From a virus: a DNA stretch of 20,699 nucleotides. Below are positions 1-10,125 of the stretch, piece after piece. The number at the start of each line of letters is the position of its first letter. Position 1 is the first letter of the stretch. Made by a program: the position numbers and the translations under genes. The stretch is from positions 1 to 20,699 of the IMG/VR virus record IMGVR_UViG_3300026094_000048; one strand, given 5' to 3'. The notes under the pieces were generated by a model that saw only the letters and a list, made by a program, of their open reading frames with translations, had not been told where the DNA came from and searched no databases.

Positions 1-3000
1 ATAGCCTTCCCCTTGCGGATTTCTTATGAGATCAGCTATGTCTTGGGCAGATGTTTTTCTAGATTCTATATTAGGCACTGTTGATTTATTTCTTACCCAA
101 TAGTAGAATCTAGTTGAAAAAGTTTGAGATGCTTTATTGTATACTCTCTTAGACACATATGCACTATCTCCGTACCTTGTAGTGCCAGTAATGCCTCTAG
201 TAAATCCTTGCTCGGTTCCTGAAAGTCTATCCCATTCACTAGGAAGTATATCTGCTTCTACCCACTCAAAGACATCAACCGAATTTTGGTCTGAGAAAAG
301 CGTGCTCCAGTTATTAGCGCTATAGATAATTTCGCTTTGGTACGGATTGAGAAATTTGGTATTAGATAAATCCCACCAAATCTCTCCTACCTGTGGTTCC
401 CCCCAGCTATTTGTTCTGTCTATCTGAACTTCTGTGCCTTCTGTGTAAACAGCTGGGTCGTAGTATAGTTTATAAGAAATTTCCTGCTCTGCAATTCCTG
501 CAATTTTTCCTTGTAGAGGATCTATATAATCAAGATATTGTATTAGTTCGTTCTTTCTAGTATCGTATAGCGAAACTTTTTTAATCTTGCTAACATCTAC
601 TGTAGGTTTAATTCTTCTTAATTCCTTCCATAACGAGCTGTTTTGTTTTTTCCTATAATCAACTACAGTGCCTTTAGCATTATCTAGGTATTCAAGTTGC
701 GGCATGCCTATGTAGATATGATTTCCTACTACGCTAAGATTTCTACCAAAATATTTTACTCCGCTGTCGTCGAAATCAATGGTTTGAGCATACAACAACG
801 AGTTGTCAAATAATTCATAAATTTGAACTATGCCTGCATCGTCCTCATAGTCCCTAAATTTTGTCAAGTTTCTATCAAATATAGTTTCGCCGCTATCAAA
901 AATAGCTTCGGAAAAACTATCACCGTTTCTAGATGTAACTGCTAGTGTTTTAGTACTAAAATCTACTCTGTAACCAAATTGTTCATTTTTATCATCATTA
1001 GAACTAGTAAGAATTTGACTCAACACAAATTCACCATCGACTTGTTTGTAAACAAATACTGCGCCTTGATTAAGGCCGTTTGTGTCATCTAGGGGAGCGC
1101 CTACCGCAAGGAACAAACCGTCATTGGTTATGCTTATAGAATTTCCAAAATCATCAGTGTTGCTAGGAGCTTGAATTTCTTGGTCTCTAACATACAAACC
1201 GTTTTGGTTTCTATATATTACTAGCCTATTTGGCTGTGTGTCGTTGTAAAATGAGCTTGTTACAAGGATTTCTCCATTTTCAGAAACATCAAAATCTCTT
1301 GAAAACTCAGTTAAGTCGCCAATATCTGATACGGTAGAAAAATCTTCTAAAACAAGTCCTTGGCTATTTGGTACAAATCCTAGGTAATCAATCGGGTCTT
1401 CAATGAAATTCCAATCATCGTTATCAAATTCCCCAGGTATCAGGTTGGTTTTTGCTCTATACAAGCCACGCGAGACATTGTCGTTTGCTTCGTCGAGGAA
1501 TACAACATTATCTCTAAAATATTGCCGTTGAATATCAAATTCACCTGTATAATCTTTATCGCGGCCTATTTCCCAACTATATAGGTTTTCATTTTCTTCT
1601 CCGTTTTTAATTACAAAGATTTTGCCAAAATTTTCACTGTCGCTGTTTCCTGCAGCCTTAACGAAAAGTTTTGTTAAGTTGTTAATATCAGAAAACTTAA
1701 CGTCTTCCCCTAATCTGATATTATTATCTCTTTGTGGTACAATAAAGTCATCGATTTTTGTATACTGCCCGCTGCCTGTTCTTGTAAAGACAGTAAATAG
1801 GCCTTCATTTTCAAAAGAACTCTCGGCACCTGAAGAATCTGCTGGAATTCTGTATACTTGTCTCCAGTCATTGTTATTGTCTGCGGGAATATTTGGTTCT
1901 CTAGGTGCGCCACTAATTATTTCTTCTTGATAAAACCAGTATTCAGGCGTAGCTATGATGTCTGTGTCAGGTAAATCTTCGTTATCTCTTGGATCGTCAG
2001 ACACCTTTATTGTGATTCTATTTTTATCCTGCAGTTCTATATTGTCGCCGTCTCTAGTTTCAAATACTATTAATTTTCCTACTCCATCCGGATCATAACC
2101 AAGACTCCTTGACTCAATTTGTCCGAATACTCTGTTTACACCAAAGTCTGTATTTGATCCATCACCTAAAAACTGAATCTCTCTATTTTCACCAAACAGT
2201 CTGCCTAGTGCAAAAACACCGTCTACATTCTTCACATAGATACGAGCATTAAGAGAATCAAATTTTTGATAGAAAGCAACTTCTGCTGTGCCTTCGTTTG
2301 TAATATCCTGTACTGTGATTCCAACTTTAGGTTCAATAGGAGAACCATCAGAGAAGAATTTAGTAATTCTATAATCAATATATCCATCCCATAGGTCGAA
2401 AATTGTATGGGTTCTATTCAATTCATCTGTGGTAATGCCAATCTGTTCTGTGTCTATAAAACTACCTGTTGCACTGTTAGGCAAGTCATTGTAAAAAACC
2501 TCAATGTTTTCACTTGGGGATAATTGGTCAGTAAGAGGTTTTGGAGCTCTCAGGACATATAGATTTGATTCAAAGACACCAGTTTCTCCGTCTGGGCCAG
2601 GAAGGCCTTCGTAGGTAAGGTTAGCAATTTCTGTATATCTTGTATCAAAGCTGGAAAATTCATCTGATTCAAAATCGAGCACATTAAAATATGGTATGTC
2701 TAGTTCAGCGTCGCCTTGGGGTGTCAGATTGGTATAAACCAGTCCTCTTCCGTTATCGCTTATTGTGTTAAATACATCGTATTCTGCCTGTACATCTATT
2801 TTCCAAAATCCGCCCCAGTATTCTTCTATGTCTGGAATTTGACCTTGTGCGGCTTCTAATTCATATTCACCAACAAATTCGCCTATACCAGTTGTCAATG
2901 AACCTTGAAGATCAAATTCACCATTTTGATCTGTAACATAAATTGTAATCTCGCTGGCTTCATTGTAAACGTATGCTACAGTTCCCGAAGCTGATTGTGT

Positions 3001-6000
3001 TTCAACAATCTGACCAACATCTGGAATATTTGTTGCTGATTCTACGTAAAGAATGCTGTCAATTTTTTCTGCTATTACGTGATTTTTTGTAATAAAATCA
3101 GAATCTAGTTGAGAGATTGTTCCTAGGAACGGCTCTACTGTTTCTAAATCTTGATTGTCCTGATATGCATAGGAAAGTGTATTCCATTTTAGTTCAACTG
3201 TGTCGCCTACACTAGATCCGTCGTACATATCTCTCGGCGCTCTGACAAGGAAATGATCGGCAGACTGATTTTCGAAAGGATAATTACCTGCAAGAAGAAC
3301 CGGTATATTCGAATTGCTATCAGCAACTCCAAGTTCTATAAGTATCTGTAAAACTGATTCGTAAGAACCTAATTCGACTGCTTCTTGAGCTTTTGCAATA
3401 TCTGTTTCAGATTTCCAAAAATTATCGTTGAGTTGAACAATGCTGCCTAGTTCATAGTTTCTGCCTGGACTAAAAGTTCCTGAAAATCTACTTTTTACAT
3501 TTGATGCTTTAGGCGACCCTACTGCAACAAAGTTTCCATCTTGTGATACTGCAACTGAAGATCCAAAGCCTGCACCAGGACTTGCAATTTCATCATCTAT
3601 TTCAAGAGTAGTTGCTAATTTATATGTGCCAGAATTATTTGCTCTTGTATAAATGTAAACCTTGCCGTTTTCATTATCAGGATCACCTACTGCTAATACT
3701 GTATTGTTTCTATTTGAATCTATGCTGGATCCAAAACTAGCGCTTTCGCTAAAATCTGAAGTTATTGTTTCGTGTTCAGAGAACGCCATGTTTCTGTCTA
3801 TAACTCGCCAGGCATCGCTTGTATTATCAATCCAAAGTCGATCTAATCCTTGATTTATAATTTTGGTATTTTGGCAAACCTCAGTTGCATTAGTAAATCT
3901 GCTAGAAACTAATCTAACAATTTTACCCTTGAGATCGCCAACATCTGGTTGTTCCTGAGACTCTGAACGCACTTTAATGATGTTGTTTTCAATGCTGTCG
4001 ATCTGATACAATCCGTCTATTGGCGACACATTGTAGATGCCTATAATTTCTTCGTTGTCAAGTTGCCAATCAGTTGTTGATAATGACAAGTCGTATCCGA
4101 TTTCGCTAGACTCAATTGCTTCTACTTCTAGGTCAGTTCTTGCAACCGTATAGATATTCCAAGTATTATTTTCGTTACCTACCCATATTTTGCTGCCAAA
4201 TTTCAAATCAAATAAATCTAGATTTAATATATCTCTATATTCATCTAGCGTAAAATCTACATCATCGGGGTTTACATACCCACTATTTTTAACAAATGTA
4301 TCTGTTACAGATTTTTCTGGAAACGGTGCATGATTGTAATCTTCAGGTTTTAGATAGGTTTCGTTAGGCAAAATCCTATAAACAAGTTCAGTTCCTGTAC
4401 TTGCTCTGTCAGTTAGTTTTATAGGCTGCGGTGAGGCCCTAAATTGAGATTCATCTAGTATGTATTCTACTTCTTTGAATCCGTCTGCCGCTCCATATTG
4501 TCCTGATTTAATTGCCCATTCTTCGTAAAATTCTAGGCTGTCTCTGTTGGCACTGCCTAGTGCATCGAACAGCTTTGTAAAAGCATTAGCAGTGCCTTTG
4601 TCTTGTATAAATCCTTGATAGAACTTGTATTGACTTACTTCGTCATTTATAATATTTGCAAGATAGTCTCTATTTTGATACCCGATAAGATGTTGTGCAA
4701 ACTTTTGTTGTTCTGAATCGAAATTATCAGTATCGAGGTCATAAAAATCTGCAAATTGATTTGTTTTGTATTCAAAGTTAGGTATTATTCCGCTTTCTGG
4801 TCTTTCTGACAATTGCGACCAATCTTGTGAATCAAATACTGCTGTTCCTGTCACAGGAGTTCTTGCAGCATAAAAGAACTCTTTGTAACGCACTAGGTCG
4901 CCTATCACGTAGTCACGCCATGGTTGCCAGTCTTCAATTTTTACTTCGTCAAATATAAAGCCTGGAATATTTACCGAACCGTCCCATTCACCTGTTCGGT
5001 ATCCAAGAACTCTTATTCTTTCTTGTCTATAACCTGCAGGCTGGTCGTATATAATGTCACCAAACTGTGTTCTATTATCTATAATAAGAGCATGTTCTTT
5101 TTGAACAAATGACACTCTAACACCAAAAATTCCATCTTCAGTAGCTTTTGGTTTAATTTCAAATTCACCAGGTTCTTCTCTTGTTAAACTAACAAATTCA
5201 GGTTGGAATTTTTTGCCGTCGACTTTAAGCAAACTGTATCCATAAATTGTATCGTAGATATCTCCTACAATAGAATTTTGAGATTCAACTTTAAGTTTGA
5301 ATGCCGCAGGAGACAGCGAAATTACTGATCCTTTGCTCCAGTTTTGGGTTGTCCAGAATAGATATTCTTTTGTAGCCGTAATCCAATCCGCTACTAGACC
5401 AGTATCGCCTTCGTAATAGTCAAATACAAATCCCTGAGTTTCTAACCAATTGCCATAACCTAGAATAAAATCAACTACGTCTTGAATATCTTTCAACACA
5501 GTGCCATAAGGCAGAATTTCTGTAGTTGGCAGATATTCTTGTCGTATTGCTGCTTCTCTTCCTCCTTCGACAGGGAGTCTAGGAAGTTTTGTAAATTTGT
5601 CTTCGTCGAATGTATTGCCAGATACATGCGAAGTAGTAACTCTATAAAATGAATTTCTAAAATTTACTATTGTGCCGCTAGTGAGTGTTCTGTTCGATAC
5701 CCAGTCTGTTGATGTTGCTGAGATTCCGCCAACGCTAACTATTGGATCTTGATTGCGTTTTCTAGGAGGTGTGTATTCAAAATATGGCTGTTGCTCATTA
5801 TATCCTCTAATAACAAAACCGTTGCCTTGCTTTTCTACAATTACACCGCTATAGTACACCGTTTTGATCGGGGTGCTTGTGTTTAGAAATATTTGATAGT
5901 TTTCCTCTGGCACAAAAACATTACCTTCATTAAACGGTGTTCTTGAATCTAATATAAGTTTAAATTTTTCTTTCGTAGTAAACCCTGCTAGTTTTGCTCC

Positions 6001-9000
6001 TATTTGATTATCTATATTTCTTAGGTTATTTTTATAGGTCTCATAGATACGAGTAACACTCGAACTTACATAATCTCTAATGTAGTTTACAAAACCTGCT
6101 GTAAATATTCTTTCGTTGTCCTGTATTGAATTAGGGAACACAATATCCTGTAGTCTTATCTGTCTATTAGGTTTTTCATAGATTATATCATCAACTAATC
6201 CTCTCTGTTGACGTGTTCTATCAAAACAAACACTCATAGTTCTAGCAGGTTGGTTTACAAACAGCGAACCCAGTATTGCAAACGGATATTCTGAACTTTT
6301 TCTCCAAGCAGTTTCTACCGGAGACCAATCACCATAAACAAAGTCTTGAGACAGGTCTGATGTGTTGTAATCTTTAATATAATTGCTCTGTAGAGGTGAC
6401 AACAAGTTGCCTCTATCGTCTACAGGCAAATGAGCCACTAGACCAGGTCTTTTATATTTTTCAAATTGTATGAAGTTTTTACCCGGCTCTCTTACAATAC
6501 CTTTTTCTATGTCTTCCCACATTAATAGGTTATTGCTGGTATATGGTGCTTCGCCGTATTGTTCATTCCACCATGAAGGTTTAATAGAATATCCGAGCAT
6601 TTCCCATGGGTGAGAATGTGGACGATCTGTATCATAGGCGGCTTGATATACCTGTCTCCATCTTCCTTTTACTTTTTGATTATTGAAATTTGAAGAACCG
6701 GTATAATTCCAAGTAAAAGAATTATTTCTGTTGTAGCTTGTATTTTCTGTGTAGTCTTCGTTTACTAACCTTGTCCATTGAACAAAGTCGCTTATCATAG
6801 TCTGGTCGATTTGATCTCTTGTAATGCCAGTATTTCTATAAACGCTAGGAATATAATCTAGTACGTCGAACAGGTTAGAATCGTATTCAACTTTAATGTT
6901 GTTGTATATTCTTTTTTCTAGTTCAAGAATTAGATCGTCTCTAAAATCGTCAAATGCCAAGGTCAAACTTCCGTCGTGGCCTTGTATTACTGTGCGGGGT
7001 TCGATATAGGTATCATCAACAAACTTTTGGGGAATAAACTTCGGATATAATCCAAGCTTGGTAGGCGTAGCTGGAACAAAGCTACCGTTTGTGCTTTCAA
7101 ATTCATCAATAACTAATTCGTCGCCTCTGTCTATCGCCGCAAAAAGCACAACGAACCCTTCGTCATTAAAGATATAATCTTTGCTGTGGATTAATTGAAC
7201 ACCGTTCAAGTACACCAGTACAGATCTTTCACTTAGATTTTCTAAATTAAAGCTGCCACTAAGTCCGAAAAACTCCTGGTCTGCGGAGTCAATTTCGAAT
7301 ACAGTTGTGTTTTTAGCGCCTGTCGCTACCATATCGGAAAAATAGAAAGGATCTGTATTAGGCTTTTCCTTTGTGATTTGACGCATTACTTGGTCAAAAT
7401 GCTTGTTTATAGGGCCGTCGAATGCTAGATCAAATGATGTCCGTAGGAAATTTCTTTTGAACTTGCCATATTCTTGTCTTGCAAACTGCAGTGATTTTAC
7501 AAGGTTTGCATCTTCGTCTAGTAAATGATAAAGCGCAAGATTAAGAGGTGCAGAATGTTTTACTATTCTTCTTCCAAATTGAGATACTTGTCCTTGGTCT
7601 CTGAGATTAGACAACCCTGGATATTTTCCTTCAAAATCCTCTATATCTTCAATTATAGTCCCTACATGATCATTGATTTCGCCTAACGTAAGGCGTTGGA
7701 CATCATCGTTGAGAGGATTTCTTTCGAGATTTATTGCTATTTCATATTTTCCGTTTTCATTTTTTACAGCGTTTGATCTTGTTTTTATTTGTATAACATC
7801 GCCGTCTTCTAGGTTTGGCAGCAACACTTCTGACTGGTTTTGAGCATTGGTTATTACTGAGTAGTCAACCACTGGTTGTTTCAGTTTATTGTTTACAAAA
7901 ACCTTTATAACTAGATCTTCTAATTCTGCACTGTTATCGTATACATCTATAGGATAATTCGACTGGTCACTTTCGGCTACAAATTGTCTTATAACGTATT
8001 GTTGACTGAGTTGTTCCGCTTTTTTCCAACCGTTTACATATTGGAAAGTCTCTCTGTCTTGAAATTGTTTAAGATAGCCAATTCCTGTGCTTTCAGTAAG
8101 CACTATCGATTTGTCAGGACAAAATGTAATAGCATCAGAGGAAAGGTTAAAATCAAAAACAATATCTCCAACGTTCTGTATACTGCGATACGCAAGAGGA
8201 AATCCTAGCTCTGGATCATTGAAGCCTTGACTTCTACTATATGAAAAAATCTTGGTTCCTGCAAAGCTGGATGATTGATAAACTTCTGGATCAGCTAGAC
8301 TGTTACCTTCGCAATCAAAAACATCAAAAAGAGGTTCTTGGTTTACACTATTTTTCTGTTGACCAAGTTCCCATTCTACTCCGGTATAATACAAAATTTT
8401 ACCGCTAAAAGTAGCGCCCTGTTTACAAAGCACTGTTTCGTTACTAAAGGGTTGTGCGTCTTCTGCTTCTCTCAGTGCAATTTGTCTTTGACCTTTAAAT
8501 AAAATAAATTCTACTGTATAGATTTTTCCAGAAACTCTTACGTCAGTGTCTGCTGTAAACAGAATTCTCATTCCGTTTGTTAGATCTACACCGTCAATAT
8601 TATAGCCCTCTGAGCCTTCAATGGTTGAAAATATATCTTTTGTAAAATCATCTACTAAGTCTACCGATTGTTTAGCACCTGTTCCAAAATTAAACAGTTT
8701 TACTCCTGCTTCGAACTCAATAATTGGTCTAGCTGCTCTAGCGTTTTGATCTAAACTACTTTCAACACCAGTAATTTCAGCTGCTTTATCAATTACATCA
8801 CGATGAAACCAGCGATTATATTTGCTCCAAAGGTTTCCGTCTCTGCTTGATCGATTGATTGTGAAATAATCTTTATCTCTTGGAAAGCCTATCGCTCTAG
8901 AATATGGTACAGTATCGAATCCTTCTGTATCAAAATCGATCTGAGTGTCTTCCACAAAAGCAGAAGAAATATTGAGGTCATCTTCAGATATTAAAGTAAT

Positions 9001-10125
9001 ACTAGAGCCAACACCTTCAACATACCATGAACCTTGTTGATATTTGGCTTGAGCAGTTGTTCCTTGAAAATAGATCTTCATGCCGTTAGACAAATCAAAT
9101 CCATTTCCTGTGGTATAACTTCTTTTTCCTATTATGTCTTGTTCTACATCAATAAAGGATGCTTCTTCTTCGTTATACACTCTTATCAGACCGCCTGCAT
9201 TTATGTCGGCGTCGCTCACATAGTATATAAAATTAGGAGAGTCAGGAAATAGTGTTAATTCAACTATGCCGTTTTCTACACCCTGTTGCGATACTTCATT
9301 TACAAGGTTTAGTGAAGTATCTATGAACCATAAATCTCTATCTTCTTCGAAAATTTCGCCCGATCTATGAGTTGCAGTAGCAGTATAAATTTGACTTTCA
9401 TATACAACTGTTTCACCTTCTAGGAATCTTGTATTTGCAGACCACGCTGCAGCAGTAACTCGTGTGCTTCTAAAACTTATAGGAATACCAGGCGAATCTA
9501 TTTCAAACCTATAAGTAGTTCCTCTATAAAGTGTAAGTTCTGGATTCTGAGTTAATCCGTCAGGAGAAAATACAAATGCATAATTATCAATGTTATCCTC
9601 GGAAGTAACCGAATAGGTAGATTGTATCTGAATGTTATCGCCAGATACTGGCACAGGCTGAGGACCGTTTGGTAACCAATAGTATTCCCTAAAGTTTACA
9701 AATTTATCCCAATCAATATGTGGGTTCCAACTGTAGTACTCTTGTTGATTAAGTTTTGAATGATCTTTTACAGCTCCGTCAAGGTTGTTTATTTGATTAA
9801 TATAATCGTTATAATCGCCATAAAACTGTACATTGTCAAGATCGTCTTTTACAACAGCAGCCGGCTCTAGTTGATAATCTTCTCTATCTTTGCTTACGTC
9901 GCCGATATAGAAATCATCAGGAGAATAACCCGGAGCTGTCTGTCTTCCTATATATCCGTTAAGTTTTTCTGTGACGCCAGGTTGTATTAATTGGTCAAAC
10001 GTGCTTGACAAAAATTTATTGTTTGCCTGAGTTCTAAAATATCTGGGAAGATGTCTAGAACTTCTGCGCCTATCGTCAGATCCTCCTGGTAGAGGAAACT
10101 CTCTTTGATCCTTATTAAAAGCCAT
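1..10125 (-). CDS. Giant virion structural protein, probable baseplate-attached host-recognition protein (3' end outside window)
   Basis: I read this frame codon by codon from the ATG at 10125 to base 1 and found no stop: at least 3375 residues, C-terminus missing. It starts inside the gp6 stop (TAATG), with a GGAGGG ribosome site at 10137-10142. The N-terminus (about residues 24-62; 'RYFRTQANNKFLSS', 'QLIQPGVTEKLNGYIGR') resembles the opening of large structural proteins of marine T4-like phages. Modules seen: a beta segment 'LTLYRGTTYRFEID' (197-210); CBM5/12-like modules (228-270, 1474-1515, 1733-1772); hairpin modules (736-780, 968-1008, 'VYLNGVQL'); FG-GAP-like repeats (2116-2235 and 2796-3155). 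The position after gp6 is where gp7 (T4) or gpI/gpH (P2) sits, so a composite docking and fibre protein is inferred. No catalytic motif was seen. The role as a virion protein is fairly sure; the receptor-binding role is inference. Confidence 0.85.
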   Translation of the reverse strand, partial: MAFNKDQREFPLPGGSDDRRRSSRHLPRYFRTQANNKFLSSTFDQLIQPGVTEKLNGYIGRQTAPGYSPDDFYIGDVSKDREDYQLEPAAVVKDDLDNVQFYGDYNDYINQINNLDGAVKDHSKLNQQEYYSWNPHIDWDKFVNFREYYWLPNGPQPVPVSGDNIQIQSTYSVTSEDNIDNYAFVFSPDGLTQNPELTLYRGTTYRFEIDSPGIPISFRSTRVTAAAWSANTRFLEGETVVYESQIYTATATHRSGEIFEEDRDLWFIDTSLNLVNEVSQQGVENGIVELTLFPDSPNFIYYVSDADINAGGLIRVYNEEEASFIDVEQDIIGKRSYTTGNGFDLSNGMKIYFQGTTAQAKYQQGSWYVEGVGSSITLISEDDLNISSAFVEDTQIDFDTEGFDTVPYSRAIGFPRDKDYFTINRSSRDGNLWSKYNRWFHRDVIDKAAEITGVESSLDQNARAARPIIEFEAGVKLFNFGTGAKQSVDLVDDFTKDIFSTIEGSEGYNIDGVDLTNGMRILFTADTDVRVSGKIYTVEFILFKGQRQIALREAEDAQPFSNETVLCKQGATFSGKILYYTGVEWELGQQKNSVNQEPLFDVFDCEGNSLADPEVYQSSSFAGTKIFSYSRSQGFNDPELGFPLAYRSIQNVGDIVFDFNLSSDAITFCPDKSIVLTESTGIGYLKQFQDRETFQYVNGWKKAEQLSQQYVIRQFVAESDQSNYPIDVYDNSAELEDLVIKVFVNNKLKQPVVDYSVITNAQNQSEVLLPNLEDGDVIQIKTRSNAVKNENGKYEIAINLERNPLNDDVQRLTLGEINDHVGTIIEDIEDFEGKYPGLSNLRDQGQVSQFGRRIVKHSAPLNLALYHLLDEDANLVKSLQFARQEYGKFKRNFLRTSFDLAFDGPINKHFDQVMRQITKEKPNTDPFYFSDMVATGAKNTTVFEIDSADQEFFGLSGSFNLENLSERSVLVYLNGVQLIHSKDYIFNDEGFVVLFAAIDRGDELVIDEFESTNGSFVPATPTKLGLYPKFIPQKFVDDTYIEPRTVIQGHDGSLTLAFDDFRDDLILELEKRIYNNIKVEYDSNLFDVLDYIPSVYRNTGITRDQIDQTMISDFVQWTRLVNEDYTENTSYNRNNSFTWNYTGSSNFNNQKVKGRWRQVYQAAYDTDRPHSHPWEMLGYSIKPSWWNEQYGEAPYTSNNLLMWEDIEKGIVREPGKNFIQFEKYKRPGLVAHLPVDDRGNLLSPLQSNYIKDYNTSDLSQDFVYGDWSPVETAWRKSSEYPFAILGSLFVNQPARTMSVCFDRTRQQRGLVDDIIYEKPNRQIRLQDIVFPNSIQDNERIFTAGFVNYIRDYVSSSVTRIYETYKNNLRNIDNQIGAKLAGFTTKEKFKLILDSRTPFNEGNVFVPEENYQIFLNTSTPIKTVYYSGVIVEKQGNGFVIRGYNEQQPYFEYTPPRKRNQDPIVSVGGISATSTDWVSNRTLTSGTIVNFRNSFYRVTTSHVSGNTFDEDKFTKLPRLPVEGGREAAIRQEYLPTTEILPYGTVLKDIQDVVDFILGYGNWLETQGFVFDYYEGDTGLVADWITATKEYLFWTTQNWSKGSVISLSPAAFKLKVESQNSIVGDIYDTIYGYSLLKVDGKKFQPEFVSLTREEPGEFEIKPKATEDGIFGVRVSFVQKEHALIIDNRTQFGDIIYDQPAGYRQERIRVLGYRTGEWDGSVNIPGFIFDEVKIEDWQPWRDYVIGDLVRYKEFFYAARTPVTGTAVFDSQDWSQLSERPESGIIPNFEYKTNQFADFYDLDTDNFDSEQQKFAQHLIGYQNRDYLANIINDEVSQYKFYQGFIQDKGTANAFTKLFDALGSANRDSLEFYEEWAIKSGQYGAADGFKEVEYILDESQFRASPQPIKLTDRASTGTELVYRILPNETYLKPEDYNHAPFPEKSVTDTFVKNSGYVNPDDVDFTLDEYRDILNLDLFDLKFGSKIWVGNENNTWNIYTVARTDLEVEAIESSEIGYDLSLSTTDWQLDNEEIIGIYNVSPIDGLYQIDSIENNIIKVRSESQEQPDVGDLKGKIVRLVSSRFTNATEVCQNTKIINQGLDRLWIDNTSDAWRVIDRNMAFSEHETITSDFSESASFGSSIDSNRNNTVLAVGDPDNENGKVYIYTRANNSGTYKLATTLEIDDEIASPGAGFGSSVAVSQDGNFVAVGSPKASNVKSRFSGTFSPGRNYELGSIVQLNDNFWKSETDIAKAQEAVELGSYESVLQILIELGVADSNSNIPVLLAGNYPFENQSADHFLVRAPRDMYDGSSVGDTVELKWNTLSYAYQDNQDLETVEPFLGTISQLDSDFITKNHVIAEKIDSILYVESATNIPDVGQIVETQSASGTVAYVYNEASEITIYVTDQNGEFDLQGSLTTGIGEFVGEYELEAAQGQIPDIEEYWGGFWKIDVQAEYDVFNTISDNGRGLVYTNLTPQGDAELDIPYFNVLDFESDEFSSFDTRYTEIANLTYEGLPGPDGETGVFESNLYVLRAPKPLTDQLSPSENIEVFYNDLPNSATGSFIDTEQIGITTDELNRTHTIFDLWDGYIDYRITKFFSDGSPIEPKVGITVQDITNEGTAEVAFYQKFDSLNARIYVKNVDGVFALGRLFGENREIQFLGDGSNTDFGVNRVFGQIESRSLGYDPDGVGKLIVFETRDGDNIELQDKNRITIKVSDDPRDNEDLPDTDIIATPEYWFYQEEIISGAPREPNIPADNNNDWRQVYRIPADSSGAESSFENEGLFTVFTRTGSGQYTKIDDFIVPQRDNNIRLGEDVKFSDINNLTKLFVKAAGNSDSENFGKIFVIKNGEENENLYSWEIGRDKDYTGEFDIQRQYFRDNVVFLDEANDNVSRGLYRAKTNLIPGEFDNDDWNFIEDPIDYLGFVPNSQGLVLEDFSTVSDIGDLTEFSRDFDVSENGEILVTSSFYNDTQPNRLVIYRNQNGLYVRDQEIQAPSNTDDFGNSISITNDGLFLAVGAPLDDTNGLNQGAVFVYKQVDGEFVLSQILTSSNDDKNEQFGYRVDFSTKTLAVTSRNGDSFSEAIFDSGETIFDRNLTKFRDYEDDAGIVQIYELFDNSLLYAQTIDFDDSGVKYFGRNLSVVGNHIYIGMPQLEYLDNAKGTVVDYRKKQNSSLWKELRRIKPTVDVSKIKKVSLYDTRKNELIQYLDYIDPLQGKIAGIAEQEISYKLYYDPAVYTEGTEVQIDRTNSWGEPQVGEIWWDLSNTKFLNPYQSEIIYSANNWSTLFSDQNSVDVFEWVEADILPSEWDRLSGTEQGFTRGITGTTRYGDSAYVSKRVYNKASQTFSTRFYYWVRNKSTVPNIESRKTSAQDIADLIRNPQGEGY

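Noticed and set aside
1-10125. Possible frameshift or several genes within the long minus-strand frame
   Set aside because: Every codon line was checked for TAA, TAG and TGA in this frame and none was found; protein wording remains phage-structural throughout.
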